Shown here: positions 43,728-53,265 of the stretch, in pieces
Position numbering within the stretch: the first letter of the stretch is position 1
Layout: each line of letters begins with the position of its first letter
From: Paenibacillus dendritiformis
GTDB taxonomy: Bacteria > Bacillota > Bacilli > Paenibacillales > Paenibacillaceae
Assembly: GCF_021654795.1 (NCBI RefSeq)
Contig: NZ_AP025344.1
Coordinates: 1,316,501 to 1,380,500, forward strand
Reading direction: 5' to 3'
DNA: 64,000 nucleotides
Made by a program: the position numbers and the translations under genes
The notes under the pieces: model-generated
What the model was told of the DNA's origin: nothing
Databases searched by the model: none
Seen by the model: the letters and a program-made list of their open reading frames with translations, nothing else

Positions 43728-44708
43728 TCATCCGCGGCCGTCGTCATCCCATATCGGATCCTCGACGGTAATTGCCCGGTTCTGATCCAGCGGAAGCCCG
43801 GTCTCGTAGGAGCGGTTGCCGATGGCTGCCGTCAGCGCGGCATCCGCCTGGCGTGCGCCGGCGCTGTCGGCCCCCTCCGTCCTGCGGGCCTGCCAATAGT
43901 TGTTCACGGCCTCCAAGGCGGAGGCCGCATCGGTCCGGGCGGCATCCCACATCTCCCATACCGTCGTCGCATAGCGCTCGCCGCTTCCCGTCGGGTCAAG
44001 CCAGGGGCGGCGGGCAAGATTCATCACGTCGTAAGGCGGCGTCGCCTTGCGGTAGACGAACGGATCAAGATGCTTGCCGGCGAGGCGGCGCTTCAGGCCG
44101 GTCGGATCATGGAACAGCTTCTGCGCGCGAATCATCGCCCGGTAAGCGGCGTTCCACGAAGAGGGCGCGACGTCTGCGGCCAGCTTCGGATAATAGGTCC
44201 GCGACAGCCCGGACAGATGGCGTATGATATCCGCCGGCAAGGCGCGGCCTGCCTCAATCTCCTTCCATACGGGAATCTTCCACGAGGGGAGGCCCCTTTT
44301 TTCCCGCAGCACATGCGTATCCATCAAGACTTCGAACCGCTGGTGATCCCATTTCCGGAACCCGGAGCGGGAGAACACATACGGATGTATATTCCGATCC
44401 AGGACATGATGAAGCAGGAAGCCGAGCGCGTATAAGCGGCTGTCTTCCCCGGCGGTGAGGTCCGGGCTGGCCGCGCGGATCAGACCGGCAAGGAACGGGC
44501 CGCAGTGCTCATTATGCATCGCGCTTCCCAATTCGTTCATGACGCTCACGGGCTGCCACGGGAAAAATTGATGGTAGAATAAAAAATCAGGTCCCTGGCA
44601 GCCGAGATTGAACAGCCTCCGGCTCCGGTCCTCTTCAATGGAACGGCCAAGGCCCGCCGCGGCGAGCGCCTCCTGGCCGAACAGCAAATGCGCCCACACA
44701 TTCGGCAT
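43728..44708 (-). CDS. zinc-dependent phospholipase C-like protein
   Basis: A 326-residue protein resembling the zinc-dependent phospholipase C domain family. It begins M-P-N-V-W-A-H-L-L-F-G and has G-P-D-F-L-F-Y-H, M-H-N-E-H, F-L-L-H-H-V-L-D and H-P-Y, whose His and Asp residues fit a three-zinc site. No signal peptide is seen, so it is probably cytosolic and the phospholipase activity is untested. AAGGAGAT is seven bases before the ATG at 44708; the frame is open upstream without a better start. Confidence 0.78.
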   Translation of the reverse strand: MPNVWAHLLFGQEALAAAGLGRSIEEDRSRRLFNLGCQGPDFLFYHQFFPWQPVSVMNELGSAMHNEHCGPFLAGLIRAASPDLTAGEDSRLYALGFLLHHVLDRNIHPYVFSRSGFRKWDHQRFEVLMDTHVLREKRGLPSWKIPVWKEIEAGRALPADIIRHLSGLSRTYYPKLAADVAPSSWNAAYRAMIRAQKLFHDPTGLKRRLAGKHLDPFVYRKATPPYDVMNLARRPWLDPTGSGERYATTVWEMWDAARTDAASALEAVNNYWQARRTEGADSAGARQADAALTAAIGNRSYETGLPLDQNRAITVEDPIWDDDGRG

Positions 44709-44860
44709 CGATATGATCTCCTTTATCAGTTCAGCGTTACGTTCAAGATGACGCTTTCTAGGCAAAGTTGTCAACCTTTTTGTATAATGGGAACCGTTGA
44801 TGCGTATCCCGGGCCGCCGAAGAAGGAGGCGGCTCGGGCGCAAGCCAGGAAAAGGAGACG

Positions 44861-46612
44861 ATGCATATGGGGCGGATCAGGCCCTTTGTCAGTCTGCAGT
44901 CGAAAATATTGCGATTTACCGTCTTGCTCGTCTGTATTCCCATTCTGCTCATCGGTCTGTTCTCCTATTGGAAATCGTCCGAAATCGTCGAGCAAAAAGT
45001 ATCGGCATCGGATCTGAATGCCGTTACCCAGGTCGGGCTGAATATTCAATTCATGACGGACTATGTGCATGATACATCGTTATTTCTGATTCAATCGGAT
45101 GAGGTGCGGCGTTTCCTGCTCAGCGCCAACCGCTCGGAGGACAATATTGCGAAGGAGCAGGCGGTCATGGAACGCTTTTTCCTGCATCTTATCAATATGA
45201 AGGATTTTATTCATTCCATATATTTGCGGGGGGAGAATGGGATGACCTTCTCCACCTCGCCCGAAGCCGTCGGTCTGGACGGGCTGATGCTTGACGAGGT
45301 GAAGCGGCTGCGGGGGAAGCCGCTCTGGTTCGTGCAGAGACGGGGCGGACATGAGACGCTGTCCTTCATCCGCGAGATCCGCGATGTGAATAATGTCGGC
45401 CGCCGGCTGGGCATGGTTCAGATCAACATCGATCTGCCGTATGTGCGCGAACTGATGAAGCAGCAGCGCATCGGCACGCAGGACAACTATTATTTGCTCA
45501 ATGAAGAGGGGCTTGTGCTCGCCTCGACCGGGGACGCGCATGTCTATTCCCGGCTTCCGGCGGCATTCGACTATGACAACCAGGCCCAGGGCGGGCACGG
45601 ATACTATACGGTCGCCATGGACGGTCAACGGTATCTGGTAACGTACGCCGGCATGGGCAAATCGGGATGGCAGATCGTCCATGCGGTGCCGCTGAATGAA
45701 GTGCTCCAGGAGAATAGCGCGATTCCGCAGCTGATGCTGTTGGCGATGGTGATCTCCTTCGTCCTCTGCGTCATTACGGCCCTTCTGTTCTCCCGGCGCA
45801 TAATCCGCCCGATTCGGCAGCTTCGCAGCCTGATGCTGAAGGTTGAGCGGGGCCAGTTCCAGGGGCGGGTCGAGATCGGGAGCAATGATGAGATCGCGCT
45901 GCTCGGACGCAGCTTCAACCGCATGAACGAGCGGCTCCATCAGATGATCAAGCTTGTCTATGAGGCGGAGCTGAAAAAGAAGGAAGCCGAGCTCAAGGCG
46001 TTCCAGGCGCAGATTAACCCGCATTTTCTCTATAATACGCTCGATACGATCTACTGGATGAGCCGCATGGAGAAGGCGTACGACACGGCGCAGCTCGTCG
46101 AGGCGCTCTCCAAGCTGTTCCGTCTCAGCCTGAACAGCGGCAAGGAGCTGTCCACGGTGAGGGATGAAGTGAATCACGTAACGAATTATATGATTATTCA
46201 ACGCAAGCGCTATGAAGAACTAATCGATTTCGCGTTGGAAGTCGATGAAGAAGATACACTGAACGGGATGACCGTGAAGCTTATTTTGCAGCCGTTCGTG
46301 GAGAACGCGATCGTTCACGGCATCGAGAAGCTGGGCGAGCCGGGAACGATTCGGGTACGCATCTTCCGGCGGGACGAGCAGCTCGTCTTCCGCATCGAGG
46401 ATACCGGCACCGGGGTCGATATCGCGGAGATGGAACGGCTGATGCGCGAGAGCGGCGGCAATAACCGCGGGTTCGCGATCAAGAACGTGAACGACCGCAT
46501 CCAGCTCTATTACGGTCAGGATTACGGGGTAACCTTCATGAACAGGAAGGAAGGCGGAACGATCGCAGAGATCATCCAGCCTTGGCGCTACGGGGAGGGC
46601 AAGCCAGCATGA
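44861..46612 (+). CDS. YesM-type sensor histidine kinase
   Basis: A 583-residue membrane kinase. One helix near 17-36, a long extracellular sensor (about 40-285, dCache-like), a second helix near 290-310, a HAMP linker (R-R-I-I-R-P-I-R-Q-L), then the His-kinase domain with phospho-acceptor His388 in Q-I-N-P-H-F-L-Y-N-T-L-D and ATPase motifs V-E-N-A-I-V-H-G and D-T-G-T-G. This family senses carbohydrates, often through the neighbouring binding protein. GGAG lies three bases from the ATG at 44861 and nine from the next in-frame ATG at 44867. The response regulator gene overlaps by four bases. Confidence 0.92.
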   Translation: MHMGRIRPFVSLQSKILRFTVLLVCIPILLIGLFSYWKSSEIVEQKVSASDLNAVTQVGLNIQFMTDYVHDTSLFLIQSDEVRRFLLSANRSEDNIAKEQAVMERFFLHLINMKDFIHSIYLRGENGMTFSTSPEAVGLDGLMLDEVKRLRGKPLWFVQRRGGHETLSFIREIRDVNNVGRRLGMVQINIDLPYVRELMKQQRIGTQDNYYLLNEEGLVLASTGDAHVYSRLPAAFDYDNQAQGGHGYYTVAMDGQRYLVTYAGMGKSGWQIVHAVPLNEVLQENSAIPQLMLLAMVISFVLCVITALLFSRRIIRPIRQLRSLMLKVERGQFQGRVEIGSNDEIALLGRSFNRMNERLHQMIKLVYEAELKKKEAELKAFQAQINPHFLYNTLDTIYWMSRMEKAYDTAQLVEALSKLFRLSLNSGKELSTVRDEVNHVTNYMIIQRKRYEELIDFALEVDEEDTLNGMTVKLILQPFVENAIVHGIEKLGEPGTIRVRIFRRDEQLVFRIEDTGTGVDIAEMERLMRESGGNNRGFAIKNVNDRIQLYYGQDYGVTFMNRKEGGTIAEIIQPWRYGEGKPA

Positions 46613-48225
46613 ACAGGGATAGGATTAAAGTGTTGATCGTGGACGATGAGTTGATTATCCGCAAAGGGATTCGAACTTCCATCGATTGGGAGCAGCTCGG
46701 CATCGAGATCGTCGGCGAAGCGAAGAACGGGCAGGAGGCCCTGGAGATGTCCGGCCGTCTGGAGCCCGACATCGTCATGACGGATATCCGGATGCCGGTC
46801 ATGGATGGGCTCGCCCTGGCCGCGGTGCTGCGCGAACGGCAGCCGCATATGAAGATTATCATCGTATCGGGCTATGATGATTTTGATTATGCGCGGCAGG
46901 CGCTCAAGATCGGCGTCAGCGAATATCTGACCAAGCCGGTCGGCGCCGACGAGCTGACGAGGCTGATGCTCAAGCTGGGCGATCAGATACATGAGGAGCG
47001 GGACCGATCGGATGACGAGCGGAACAAGGGCATGCTGCTGCGCGAGAGCCTGCCGTTCATCCAGAGCAAATGGCTGCTCCGGCTTCTGCAGGGCGAGGCG
47101 AAGCTGGATGAAGAACTGGCGGATCGGGCGCGCCAGCTTCAGATTACGCTCGAAGGCCCGGAATATGCGGTCGCCGTCGTCGATATTGACGATTATTTGC
47201 TCTTGATGGGGCAATCGTCCGACCGGGAGAAGGAACTGCTGATGTTCGCATTATATAATGTAGCGGACGAGCTGCTGGCGGAGCGGTATCCGAGCGCTAT
47301 CTGCCAGATGGACGAAAGCTCGATCGCGATTTTGCTTAACGTCGACCGGATGAACAGGCACCGTATCCTCCCCGTGTGCGAGGAACTGAGCGACTGCATT
47401 CGCCGCTTCGTCAAAGTATCTGTCACCATTGGCGTCGGAGGCGTCGTTCCTTCGCTTCATCAGGTGAACGAGAGCATGAACGAGGCGCTTAGCGCCCTGT
47501 CGGGCAAGGCGTACCGCGGCAAAGGGCAGGTCATCCTCTTCCAGCCGGAGAAGCACGCGGACAAGGATGAACCGGTGTTCGTCTCCGCCAAAGAGGAAGC
47601 CGAGCTGCTTCAATGTCTGACGGCGTTGGATACCGCCGGCATACAGGAACGGCTCGACACCTGGTTCCGGCATTTTGCGGAAGCGGGCGCATCCTATCCG
47701 CATGTCCGATCGCTGTGCGTGAAGCTGATCGTGCTGGCGACGAATCATGTGGAGCAGATGGGGGTCCAGCGCGGCGAACTGGAGCCGGTCCTGCTGCGGC
47801 CGTACGAGGAGGTTCACAAGTACGAGACGATCTTCGATCTGCGAAGCTGGGTCGGCCGAATCTTCGATTCCTTCGTCGATCATCTTACCCGCCACAAGAC
47901 CGGACGCTACCGTAATATCGTCGCGGTGGCGATTCAGTATATGCAGGAGCATTATGCCCAGGATCTGAAGCTGGAGGACGTGGCGGGCCAAGTATACGTC
48001 ACTCCGAACTATTTCAGCCGCGTCTTCAAGGAAGAGACCGGGGAGCATTTCTCGGAATGGTTGAACAAGCTGCGGGTGGAGAAGGCGAAGCAGCTGCTGA
48101 AGGATGTCGGGCTCAAGGTATACGAGGTTGCCGAGCGGGTAGGCTATAATGACTATAAATATTTCGCGCATATCTTCAAAAAATATACCGGCATCACTCC
48201 GAAGCAGTACCGGAATGAATTATAG
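46609..48225 (+). CDS. YesN-type response regulator, AraC family
   Basis: A 538-residue regulator. REC domain with D-D-E near 12, phosphorylation site Asp59 in D-I-V-M-T-D-I-R-M-P and Lys near 110 (T-K-P-V). A 300-residue middle region of unknown fold follows, then a C-terminal AraC double helix-turn-helix (V-A-G-Q-V-Y-V-T-P-N-Y-F-S-R-V-F-K-E and V-A-E-R-V-G-Y-N-D-Y-K-Y-F). The ATGA overlap couples it to the kinase gene. It should activate the transporter genes just downstream in response to the kinase. Confidence 0.93.
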   Translation: MNRDRIKVLIVDDELIIRKGIRTSIDWEQLGIEIVGEAKNGQEALEMSGRLEPDIVMTDIRMPVMDGLALAAVLRERQPHMKIIIVSGYDDFDYARQALKIGVSEYLTKPVGADELTRLMLKLGDQIHEERDRSDDERNKGMLLRESLPFIQSKWLLRLLQGEAKLDEELADRARQLQITLEGPEYAVAVVDIDDYLLLMGQSSDREKELLMFALYNVADELLAERYPSAICQMDESSIAILLNVDRMNRHRILPVCEELSDCIRRFVKVSVTIGVGGVVPSLHQVNESMNEALSALSGKAYRGKGQVILFQPEKHADKDEPVFVSAKEEAELLQCLTALDTAGIQERLDTWFRHFAEAGASYPHVRSLCVKLIVLATNHVEQMGVQRGELEPVLLRPYEEVHKYETIFDLRSWVGRIFDSFVDHLTRHKTGRYRNIVAVAIQYMQEHYAQDLKLEDVAGQVYVTPNYFSRVFKEETGEHFSEWLNKLRVEKAKQLLKDVGLKVYEVAERVGYNDYKYFAHIFKKYTGITPKQYRNEL

Positions 48226-48266
48226 CGGTCAGGAGAAATGAAGAAGCCGGCGGGAACGAATACAAT

Positions 48267-48303
48267 AGGCAAGGCTGGCGGCGCCGGCTTTGCCTTATTT
48301 TTT
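48267..48303 (+). terminator. terminator after the two-component pair
   Basis: AGGCAAGGCTGGC pairs with GCCGGCTTTGCCT (two G-U pairs) around GGC, followed by a TATTTTTTT tract. It separates the HK-RR unit from the transport operon. Confidence 0.85.
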
Positions 48304-48408
48304 GTCTTTCGCGGAGATTCTCGGCTCCAATTCGCTATGCGGCGGGAAGAGGTTAAAAAATCGGATAATTTGATATAATCCTCTACTTACGATCCGGGTC
48401 CGATTACC

Positions 48409-48434
48409 TATACTTAAGAATGTAAACGGTCGCA
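48409..48434 (+). promoter_or_regulatory. promoter with CcpA-type cre site
   Basis: TATACT at 48409-48414 with a weak -35 (TTACGA) is followed by TGTAAACGGTCGCA (48421-48434), which matches the cre consensus TGWAANCGNTNWCA at all positions but one. A cre site over the start of transcription is the usual place for CcpA repression by good carbon sources. The weak -35 fits a need for the activator. Confidence 0.6.
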
Positions 48435-48471
48435 CACATAATGATTGCACAACTAAAAGGGGTGTACACAA

Positions 48472-49800
48472 ATGAAAAAGGGCATCAAACGTTGGACCTC
48501 GATTCTGCTGATCAGCTGTCTGGCGGTAGCGGTAGCCGGCTGCGGCTCATCGAAGCCGGCCGCGGAGACGGGCAAGGACAAAGGCCCGTCCGACCCGATA
48601 ACGTTCATGCACATGTTCGACAAGAACGCCGAAGGCGGAGGGCTCCATCAAGCGGAGCTGCTCGACAAGTTCACGGCGGAGAATCCGGACATTCAGCTGG
48701 ATCAGGAGATTCAGTCGCATGACAACTACGAGACGAAGATCAAGACGCTGGCCGCTGCGAACGAGCTGCCGGACGTATTCTTGATGAAGAGCTCGATGGT
48801 TACGACCTTCGTGGAGAACGGACTGGTAAGACCGGTTGACGATCTGCTGGATAAGGATCCGGACTGGAAGAACGGCTTCGTGGACGGCGCGCTGGATACG
48901 TACCAAGTCGACGGCCAAACCTACGGCATTCAATTCTCGGGCGGACCGACCCATGTTATTTATTACAACAAAGATTTGGTTGCCAAAGCCGGCTTCTCCG
49001 AGTTCCCGAAAACGTGGGATGACTTCCTGAAGCTGATCGACAATCTGAAAGCACAGAACATCACGCCGATTGCCTTCGGCAACAAAGGCAAATGGCTCGC
49101 GAACTCCAGCTACATGTCGACGCTGGGCGACCGCTTCACCGGAACGGAATGGTTCGAGAGTCTGGCGAACCACAAGGGCGCCAAGTTCACCGACAAAGAA
49201 TTCGTGCAAGGGTTGGAATTGTTCCAGGATCTGGCCAAGCGCGGGGCGTTCAACAACGATATGAACTCGATCGACAACAATCAGATGAAGACGCTCTACT
49301 ATAACGGCAAGGCGGCGATGTTCATCGAAGGCGCTTGGGCGAGCAACGCGGTGGAGACCGGCGGCCCGCAAGAGATCCAGGACAAGACGGAATTGGCTGT
49401 CTTCCCGGCTATCGACGGCGCCAAGGGCGACCAGAACGGCGTGTCCGGCGGCGGCGGATGGGCCTATGCCATCAATGCCAACATCGACGAGTCGAAGCTC
49501 GACGATATCGCGAAGCTGATGAAAACCCTGTCCGACAAGGAAGCGGCCAAAGTCATCCTGAAATACGGCGACATTCCGTCAAGCAAGGTGGACAATATCA
49601 ATGAGCTTGATCTGTCCCCGCTCACCAAAAAGATGGTGAAGCTGCTGGAAACGACGAAATATGTCCCTATCTACGATTCCCGTCTCTCCCCAGGTCTGAC
49701 GGAAGCGATGAATTCCGCAATGCAGGAAATGCTCATCGGGCAGCTGACGCCGGAAAAAGCGGCCGAAGTGATGCAAAAGGAATACGAGAACGAGATGTAA
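48472..49800 (+). CDS. sugar ABC transporter binding lipoprotein
   Basis: A 442-residue family-1 solute-binding protein. The lipobox A-V-A-G-C sets the lipid anchor at Cys24. The mature part has the usual F-M-H-M-F-D-K opening, Y-Y-N-K-D-L-V-A-K-A-G-F near 165 and G-K-A-A-M-F-I-E-G-A-W near 283. It delivers an oligosaccharide to the two permeases encoded next. No ATPase gene is in the operon, so a shared MsmX-type ATPase is expected. Ribosome site AAAGGGGTG. Confidence 0.92.
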   Translation: MKKGIKRWTSILLISCLAVAVAGCGSSKPAAETGKDKGPSDPITFMHMFDKNAEGGGLHQAELLDKFTAENPDIQLDQEIQSHDNYETKIKTLAAANELPDVFLMKSSMVTTFVENGLVRPVDDLLDKDPDWKNGFVDGALDTYQVDGQTYGIQFSGGPTHVIYYNKDLVAKAGFSEFPKTWDDFLKLIDNLKAQNITPIAFGNKGKWLANSSYMSTLGDRFTGTEWFESLANHKGAKFTDKEFVQGLELFQDLAKRGAFNNDMNSIDNNQMKTLYYNGKAAMFIEGAWASNAVETGGPQEIQDKTELAVFPAIDGAKGDQNGVSGGGGWAYAINANIDESKLDDIAKLMKTLSDKEAAKVILKYGDIPSSKVDNINELDLSPLTKKMVKLLETTKYVPIYDSRLSPGLTEAMNSAMQEMLIGQLTPEKAAEVMQKEYENEM

Positions 49801-49802
49801 TT

Positions 49803-49823
49803 CCGGCTTGAAAGACAAGCCGG
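49803..49823 (+). promoter_or_regulatory. intercistronic hairpin
   Basis: CCGGCTT pairs with AAGCCGG around seven bases straight after the stop codon and has no T run. A second, longer imperfect hairpin spans about 49889-49928. Hairpins here often protect the binding-protein mRNA so that it is made in excess over the permeases. Confidence 0.5.
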
Positions 49824-49969
49824 CTGAGAACAAAGATCCGAACAAGATAGAAAGATAGAGATGCAGCAGTTGGATAGAAGACGGACGGACCCTTCTCCTG
49901 AACGCCATGTTCGGGAGGAGTCTGTCTTGTCTGTCGTTCTGCATATGCAAAAGAGAGGAGAGAGCCGTG

Positions 49970-50854
49970 ATGAATAACTCCGCGATTCGGCCCAAGCGCT
50001 GGACATTTTTCGCTTATTTGCTGCCGAGCGTGCTGCTGTACGCCTTCATGGTCCTTGTTCCGTTGGTGCTCGCCTTGCGGTACAGCTTCTATAAATGGTC
50101 GGGCGGACCGAAGATGGAATGGATCGGGCTCCGGAACTATGAGGTGCTTCTTCAAGACGCGAAATTTTGGGGCGCTTTTCTCAATAACTTAATTATTGTC
50201 GGCTTCAGTGTCGTCGGCCAGATCGGGATCGCCTTCATCATCGCGGTATTCCTGATGAACAAATGGGTGAAGTGGCGCGAATTCCACCGGACCGTCATCT
50301 TTATCCCGGTCGTCCTGTCCTCGGTCGTCATCGGGTTCCTGTGGTCCATGATCTTCAACAATGATGCGGGACTGCTGAATTGGCTGCTGACTTCCCTGGG
50401 GCTCGAATCCTGGATCAAGCCTTGGCTGGACGATCCGAACGTCGTCATGTACTCCGTAACAGCACCGATTGTGTGGCAATATATCGGTTTCTACCTGATT
50501 ATATTTATGGCTTCGATGCAAAGCATCAACGGGGAAGTGTACGAGATGGCGGAGATCGATGGAGCCACCGGCTTCAAGAAGACGATGTACATTACACTGC
50601 CCCTGCTGAAGGATACGATGAAAATTGCCGTGATGCTCTGTATTGCGGGGAACATGAAGGCGTTCGACAGCATTTTCGTCATGACGGGAGGCGGACCCGG
50701 CAATTCCTCCACGGTCATGGCGCAATATGCCTATGACACGTCATTCAAAGCGTTCAAGCTGGGATACGGCAGTGCGATCTCCATTGGCATTATGGTGCTC
50801 AGCGTCTTCCTTATCCTGTTGAGCCGTCTGATTGGAGGGAAGAACAATGACTAA
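49970..50854 (+). CDS. sugar ABC transporter permease 1
   Basis: A 294-residue MalF-like inner-membrane permease with six helices. The ATPase-docking EAA loop reads Y-E-M-A-E-I-D-G-A-T-G-F-K-K-T-M-Y-I-T-L-P near 200. GAGGAG is nine bases before the ATG. The next permease gene overlaps by eight bases. Confidence 0.92.
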   Translation: MNNSAIRPKRWTFFAYLLPSVLLYAFMVLVPLVLALRYSFYKWSGGPKMEWIGLRNYEVLLQDAKFWGAFLNNLIIVGFSVVGQIGIAFIIAVFLMNKWVKWREFHRTVIFIPVVLSSVVIGFLWSMIFNNDAGLLNWLLTSLGLESWIKPWLDDPNVVMYSVTAPIVWQYIGFYLIIFMASMQSINGEVYEMAEIDGATGFKKTMYITLPLLKDTMKIAVMLCIAGNMKAFDSIFVMTGGGPGNSSTVMAQYAYDTSFKAFKLGYGSAISIGIMVLSVFLILLSRLIGGKNND

Positions 50855-51680
50855 AGCGATGCGGTTCATCCCGCGGTTCCTGATCAACCTGTTCCTGTGG
50901 ATCATGTCGTTGTCCTGCATATTCCCGGTCATCTGGATGATCTATTCCTCGCTGAAAACCCAGCAGGAATTCAATGTGAATATTATTTCGCTGCCAACGT
51001 CGCTCAATTTCCAGAACTATATTGACGCCTTCCGCATCGGAAAAATGGATACGTACTTCGTGAACAGCGTATTCGTCACGGTGCTGACGGTCGTCTTCAC
51101 GGTCGTCCTGAGCTTCCTGGCCGCTTATATTTTGGCCCGCTTCGATTTCCCGGGGCGCAATCTCGTCTACTTCATGTTCCTGGCAGGAATGCTCATTCCG
51201 ATTCACGGGCTGCTTATCCCGGTATTCGTCGAGTTCAAGGCGCTCGGGCTGCTCGATCAGCGGATAACGCTCGTGCTGCCGTATGTGGCCTTCAACCTGT
51301 CGATGGGGATATTCCTGTTCGAGAACTTCATCAAATCGGTTCCGCTCGAGGTGGAGGAAGCGGCGGCCATTGACGGAAGCGGCACGACGCGGCGCGTGCT
51401 TACGATCGTGCTTCCGATGTGTCTGCCGGTCATCTCGACGGCCATCATCCTGTACTTCCTGGGGGCCTGGAACGAGTTCCCGTTCGCGCTCGTGCTCATT
51501 AAGAGCCCGGAGCTGCGGACGCTGCCGGTCGGCCTGACGAATTTCAACGGACAGTTCACCGTGAACTATCCGCAGATGATGGCGGCGATGGTCATCGTCG
51601 TCTTGCCGGTCATTTTGACTTATCTCGCATTCTATAAGAAAATTATGCAAGGAATGACGGCGGGGGCCGTCAAAGGCTGA
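50847..51680 (+). CDS. sugar ABC transporter permease 2
   Basis: A 277-residue MalG-like permease, six helices, with the EAA loop V-E-E-A-A-A-I-D-G-S-G-T-T-R-R-V near 175. It pairs with permease 1 to form the channel. GGAGG lies eight bases before the ATG at 50847, inside the end of the previous gene. Confidence 0.92.
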   Translation: MTKAMRFIPRFLINLFLWIMSLSCIFPVIWMIYSSLKTQQEFNVNIISLPTSLNFQNYIDAFRIGKMDTYFVNSVFVTVLTVVFTVVLSFLAAYILARFDFPGRNLVYFMFLAGMLIPIHGLLIPVFVEFKALGLLDQRITLVLPYVAFNLSMGIFLFENFIKSVPLEVEEAAAIDGSGTTRRVLTIVLPMCLPVISTAIILYFLGAWNEFPFALVLIKSPELRTLPVGLTNFNGQFTVNYPQMMAAMVIVVLPVILTYLAFYKKIMQGMTAGAVKG

Positions 51681-51724
51681 CGGCTCCCGTCCATCGAACA
51701 TAATGAGCAGATAGGGGCGGATGA

Positions 51725-53107
51725 ATGATGGACAAGCATTCCGCGCGGCGGCCGAATGTGATCGTGCTCGTCGCCGATGACCACCGGTATGAGTCGATTC
51801 GGGCGCATGGCAACCACGAGGTGATGACTCCCACGCTGGACCGATTGGCCGAGCGCGGCGTCAGCTTCCAGAGCACGAACATCATTGGCGGGATGGACGG
51901 AGCGGTATGCTCGCCATGCCGGGCCTGCCTGAACACCGGATCCTCGATCTTCGGGGCGACGGTGAAGCAGGAGCTGGGCGATACGGTGGAGAAGATGACG
52001 CTGTCTCCGGAGAAGCGCACCTTGGGCGAGACGTTCCGGCAGCACGGCTATTATGCGTATGCGGTCGGGAAGTGGCATAACGACACCGCCAGCTTCAACC
52101 GCAGCTTTGCCGGCGGCAACCGCATTTTCTTCGGCGGAATGAGCCATCATCGCGAGGTCCCTGTCTATGCGTATGATCCGACGGGAACTTATTCCTCCTC
52201 CCAACGCACCGTCGAGAGCACGTTCTCGACCGAGCTGTTCACGGATGAAGCGGAGGCGTTCATCCGGGGATATGACCGGGAGGAGCCGTTTTTCCTCTAT
52301 ATCGCCTATACCTCTCCTCATGATCCGCGTACGGCGCCCGAACCGTATGCGTCGCAGTATGAGGACGGCCGCGTCGCCGTGCCGGGCAATTTTTTGCCGG
52401 AGCATCCTTTTGACAACGGAGAGATGCATATCCGGGATGAGGGGCTCGCGGGCCGGCCGCGCACGAAGGAAGAGATTCGGCGCCATATCGCCGATTATTA
52501 CGCGATGATCACCCATATGGATGCGCAGATGGGACGGCTCATGGAGGCGCTGAAGGAGACCGGGCGACTGGACGGCACCATCGTCGTCTATACGTCTGAC
52601 CACGGGCTGGCCGTCGGGCAGCATGGCCTGATGGGCAAGCAGAATCTGTACGAGCACAGCATCCGGATCCCGTGGCTCATGGCAGGGCCTGGCGTTCCGG
52701 CCAAGGGTCGGATCGGCGGGCAAGTGTATCAGATGGATATTTATCCGACGTTATGCGAGCTGGCCGGCATTCCGGTTCCGGCATCCGTCGAAGGGCGCAG
52801 CATGGCGGGCCTGATGCGCGGCGAAGCCGGCGCGGAACGGAGCACCGTCTATGCGCTGTACAAGGACACGCAGCGGATGGTGAAGGACGGCCGCTACAAG
52901 CTCATCCGCTACCGGAAGTCCGGCGTCACCGGCGAAGGTACGGACATGGTGCAGCTGTTCGACTTGCTGGAAGATCCCGGGGAGCTGCGGAATCTGGCAC
53001 AGGAACCGGAGATGCAGCGGCATATCCGCCGCCTGGACGAGGCGATGCAGGCATGGATGAGACAGGTCGGCGACCCGTACGCGGACTCATTTGCGATAAG
53101 CGGATGA
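51725..53107 (+). CDS. cysteine-type sulfatase
   Basis: A 460-residue enzyme of the alkaline-phosphatase/sulfatase fold. Metal ligands Asp18 and Asp19 (V-A-D-D-H), the activation motif Cys62-Ser-Pro-Cys65-Arg66 followed by A-C-L-N-T-G, G-K-W-H-N near 117 and T-S-D-H-G near 293 are all present. Cys62 would have to be changed to formylglycine by a maturase, which is not in this window. There is no signal peptide, so desulfation would take place inside the cell after uptake. Its place between the permeases and a GH125 gene points to a sulfated sugar. Confidence 0.9.
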   Translation: MMDKHSARRPNVIVLVADDHRYESIRAHGNHEVMTPTLDRLAERGVSFQSTNIIGGMDGAVCSPCRACLNTGSSIFGATVKQELGDTVEKMTLSPEKRTLGETFRQHGYYAYAVGKWHNDTASFNRSFAGGNRIFFGGMSHHREVPVYAYDPTGTYSSSQRTVESTFSTELFTDEAEAFIRGYDREEPFFLYIAYTSPHDPRTAPEPYASQYEDGRVAVPGNFLPEHPFDNGEMHIRDEGLAGRPRTKEEIRRHIADYYAMITHMDAQMGRLMEALKETGRLDGTIVVYTSDHGLAVGQHGLMGKQNLYEHSIRIPWLMAGPGVPAKGRIGGQVYQMDIYPTLCELAGIPVPASVEGRSMAGLMRGEAGAERSTVYALYKDTQRMVKDGRYKLIRYRKSGVTGEGTDMVQLFDLLEDPGELRNLAQEPEMQRHIRRLDEAMQAWMRQVGDPYADSFAISG

Positions 53108-53265
53108 AGTTCCGGAGCAGAGGGTAGCGGTAACCTGCGTTTGCATGTAAACTAAGAAGAGCCGCGGGCGGGACAAGCTAGAGGGACGGATTCGATTCCC
53201 GCTGTCCATGCCGGCGCATATCATCCCATATATACATCAAGTGGAACAGGTGGAGGATACCCAAG

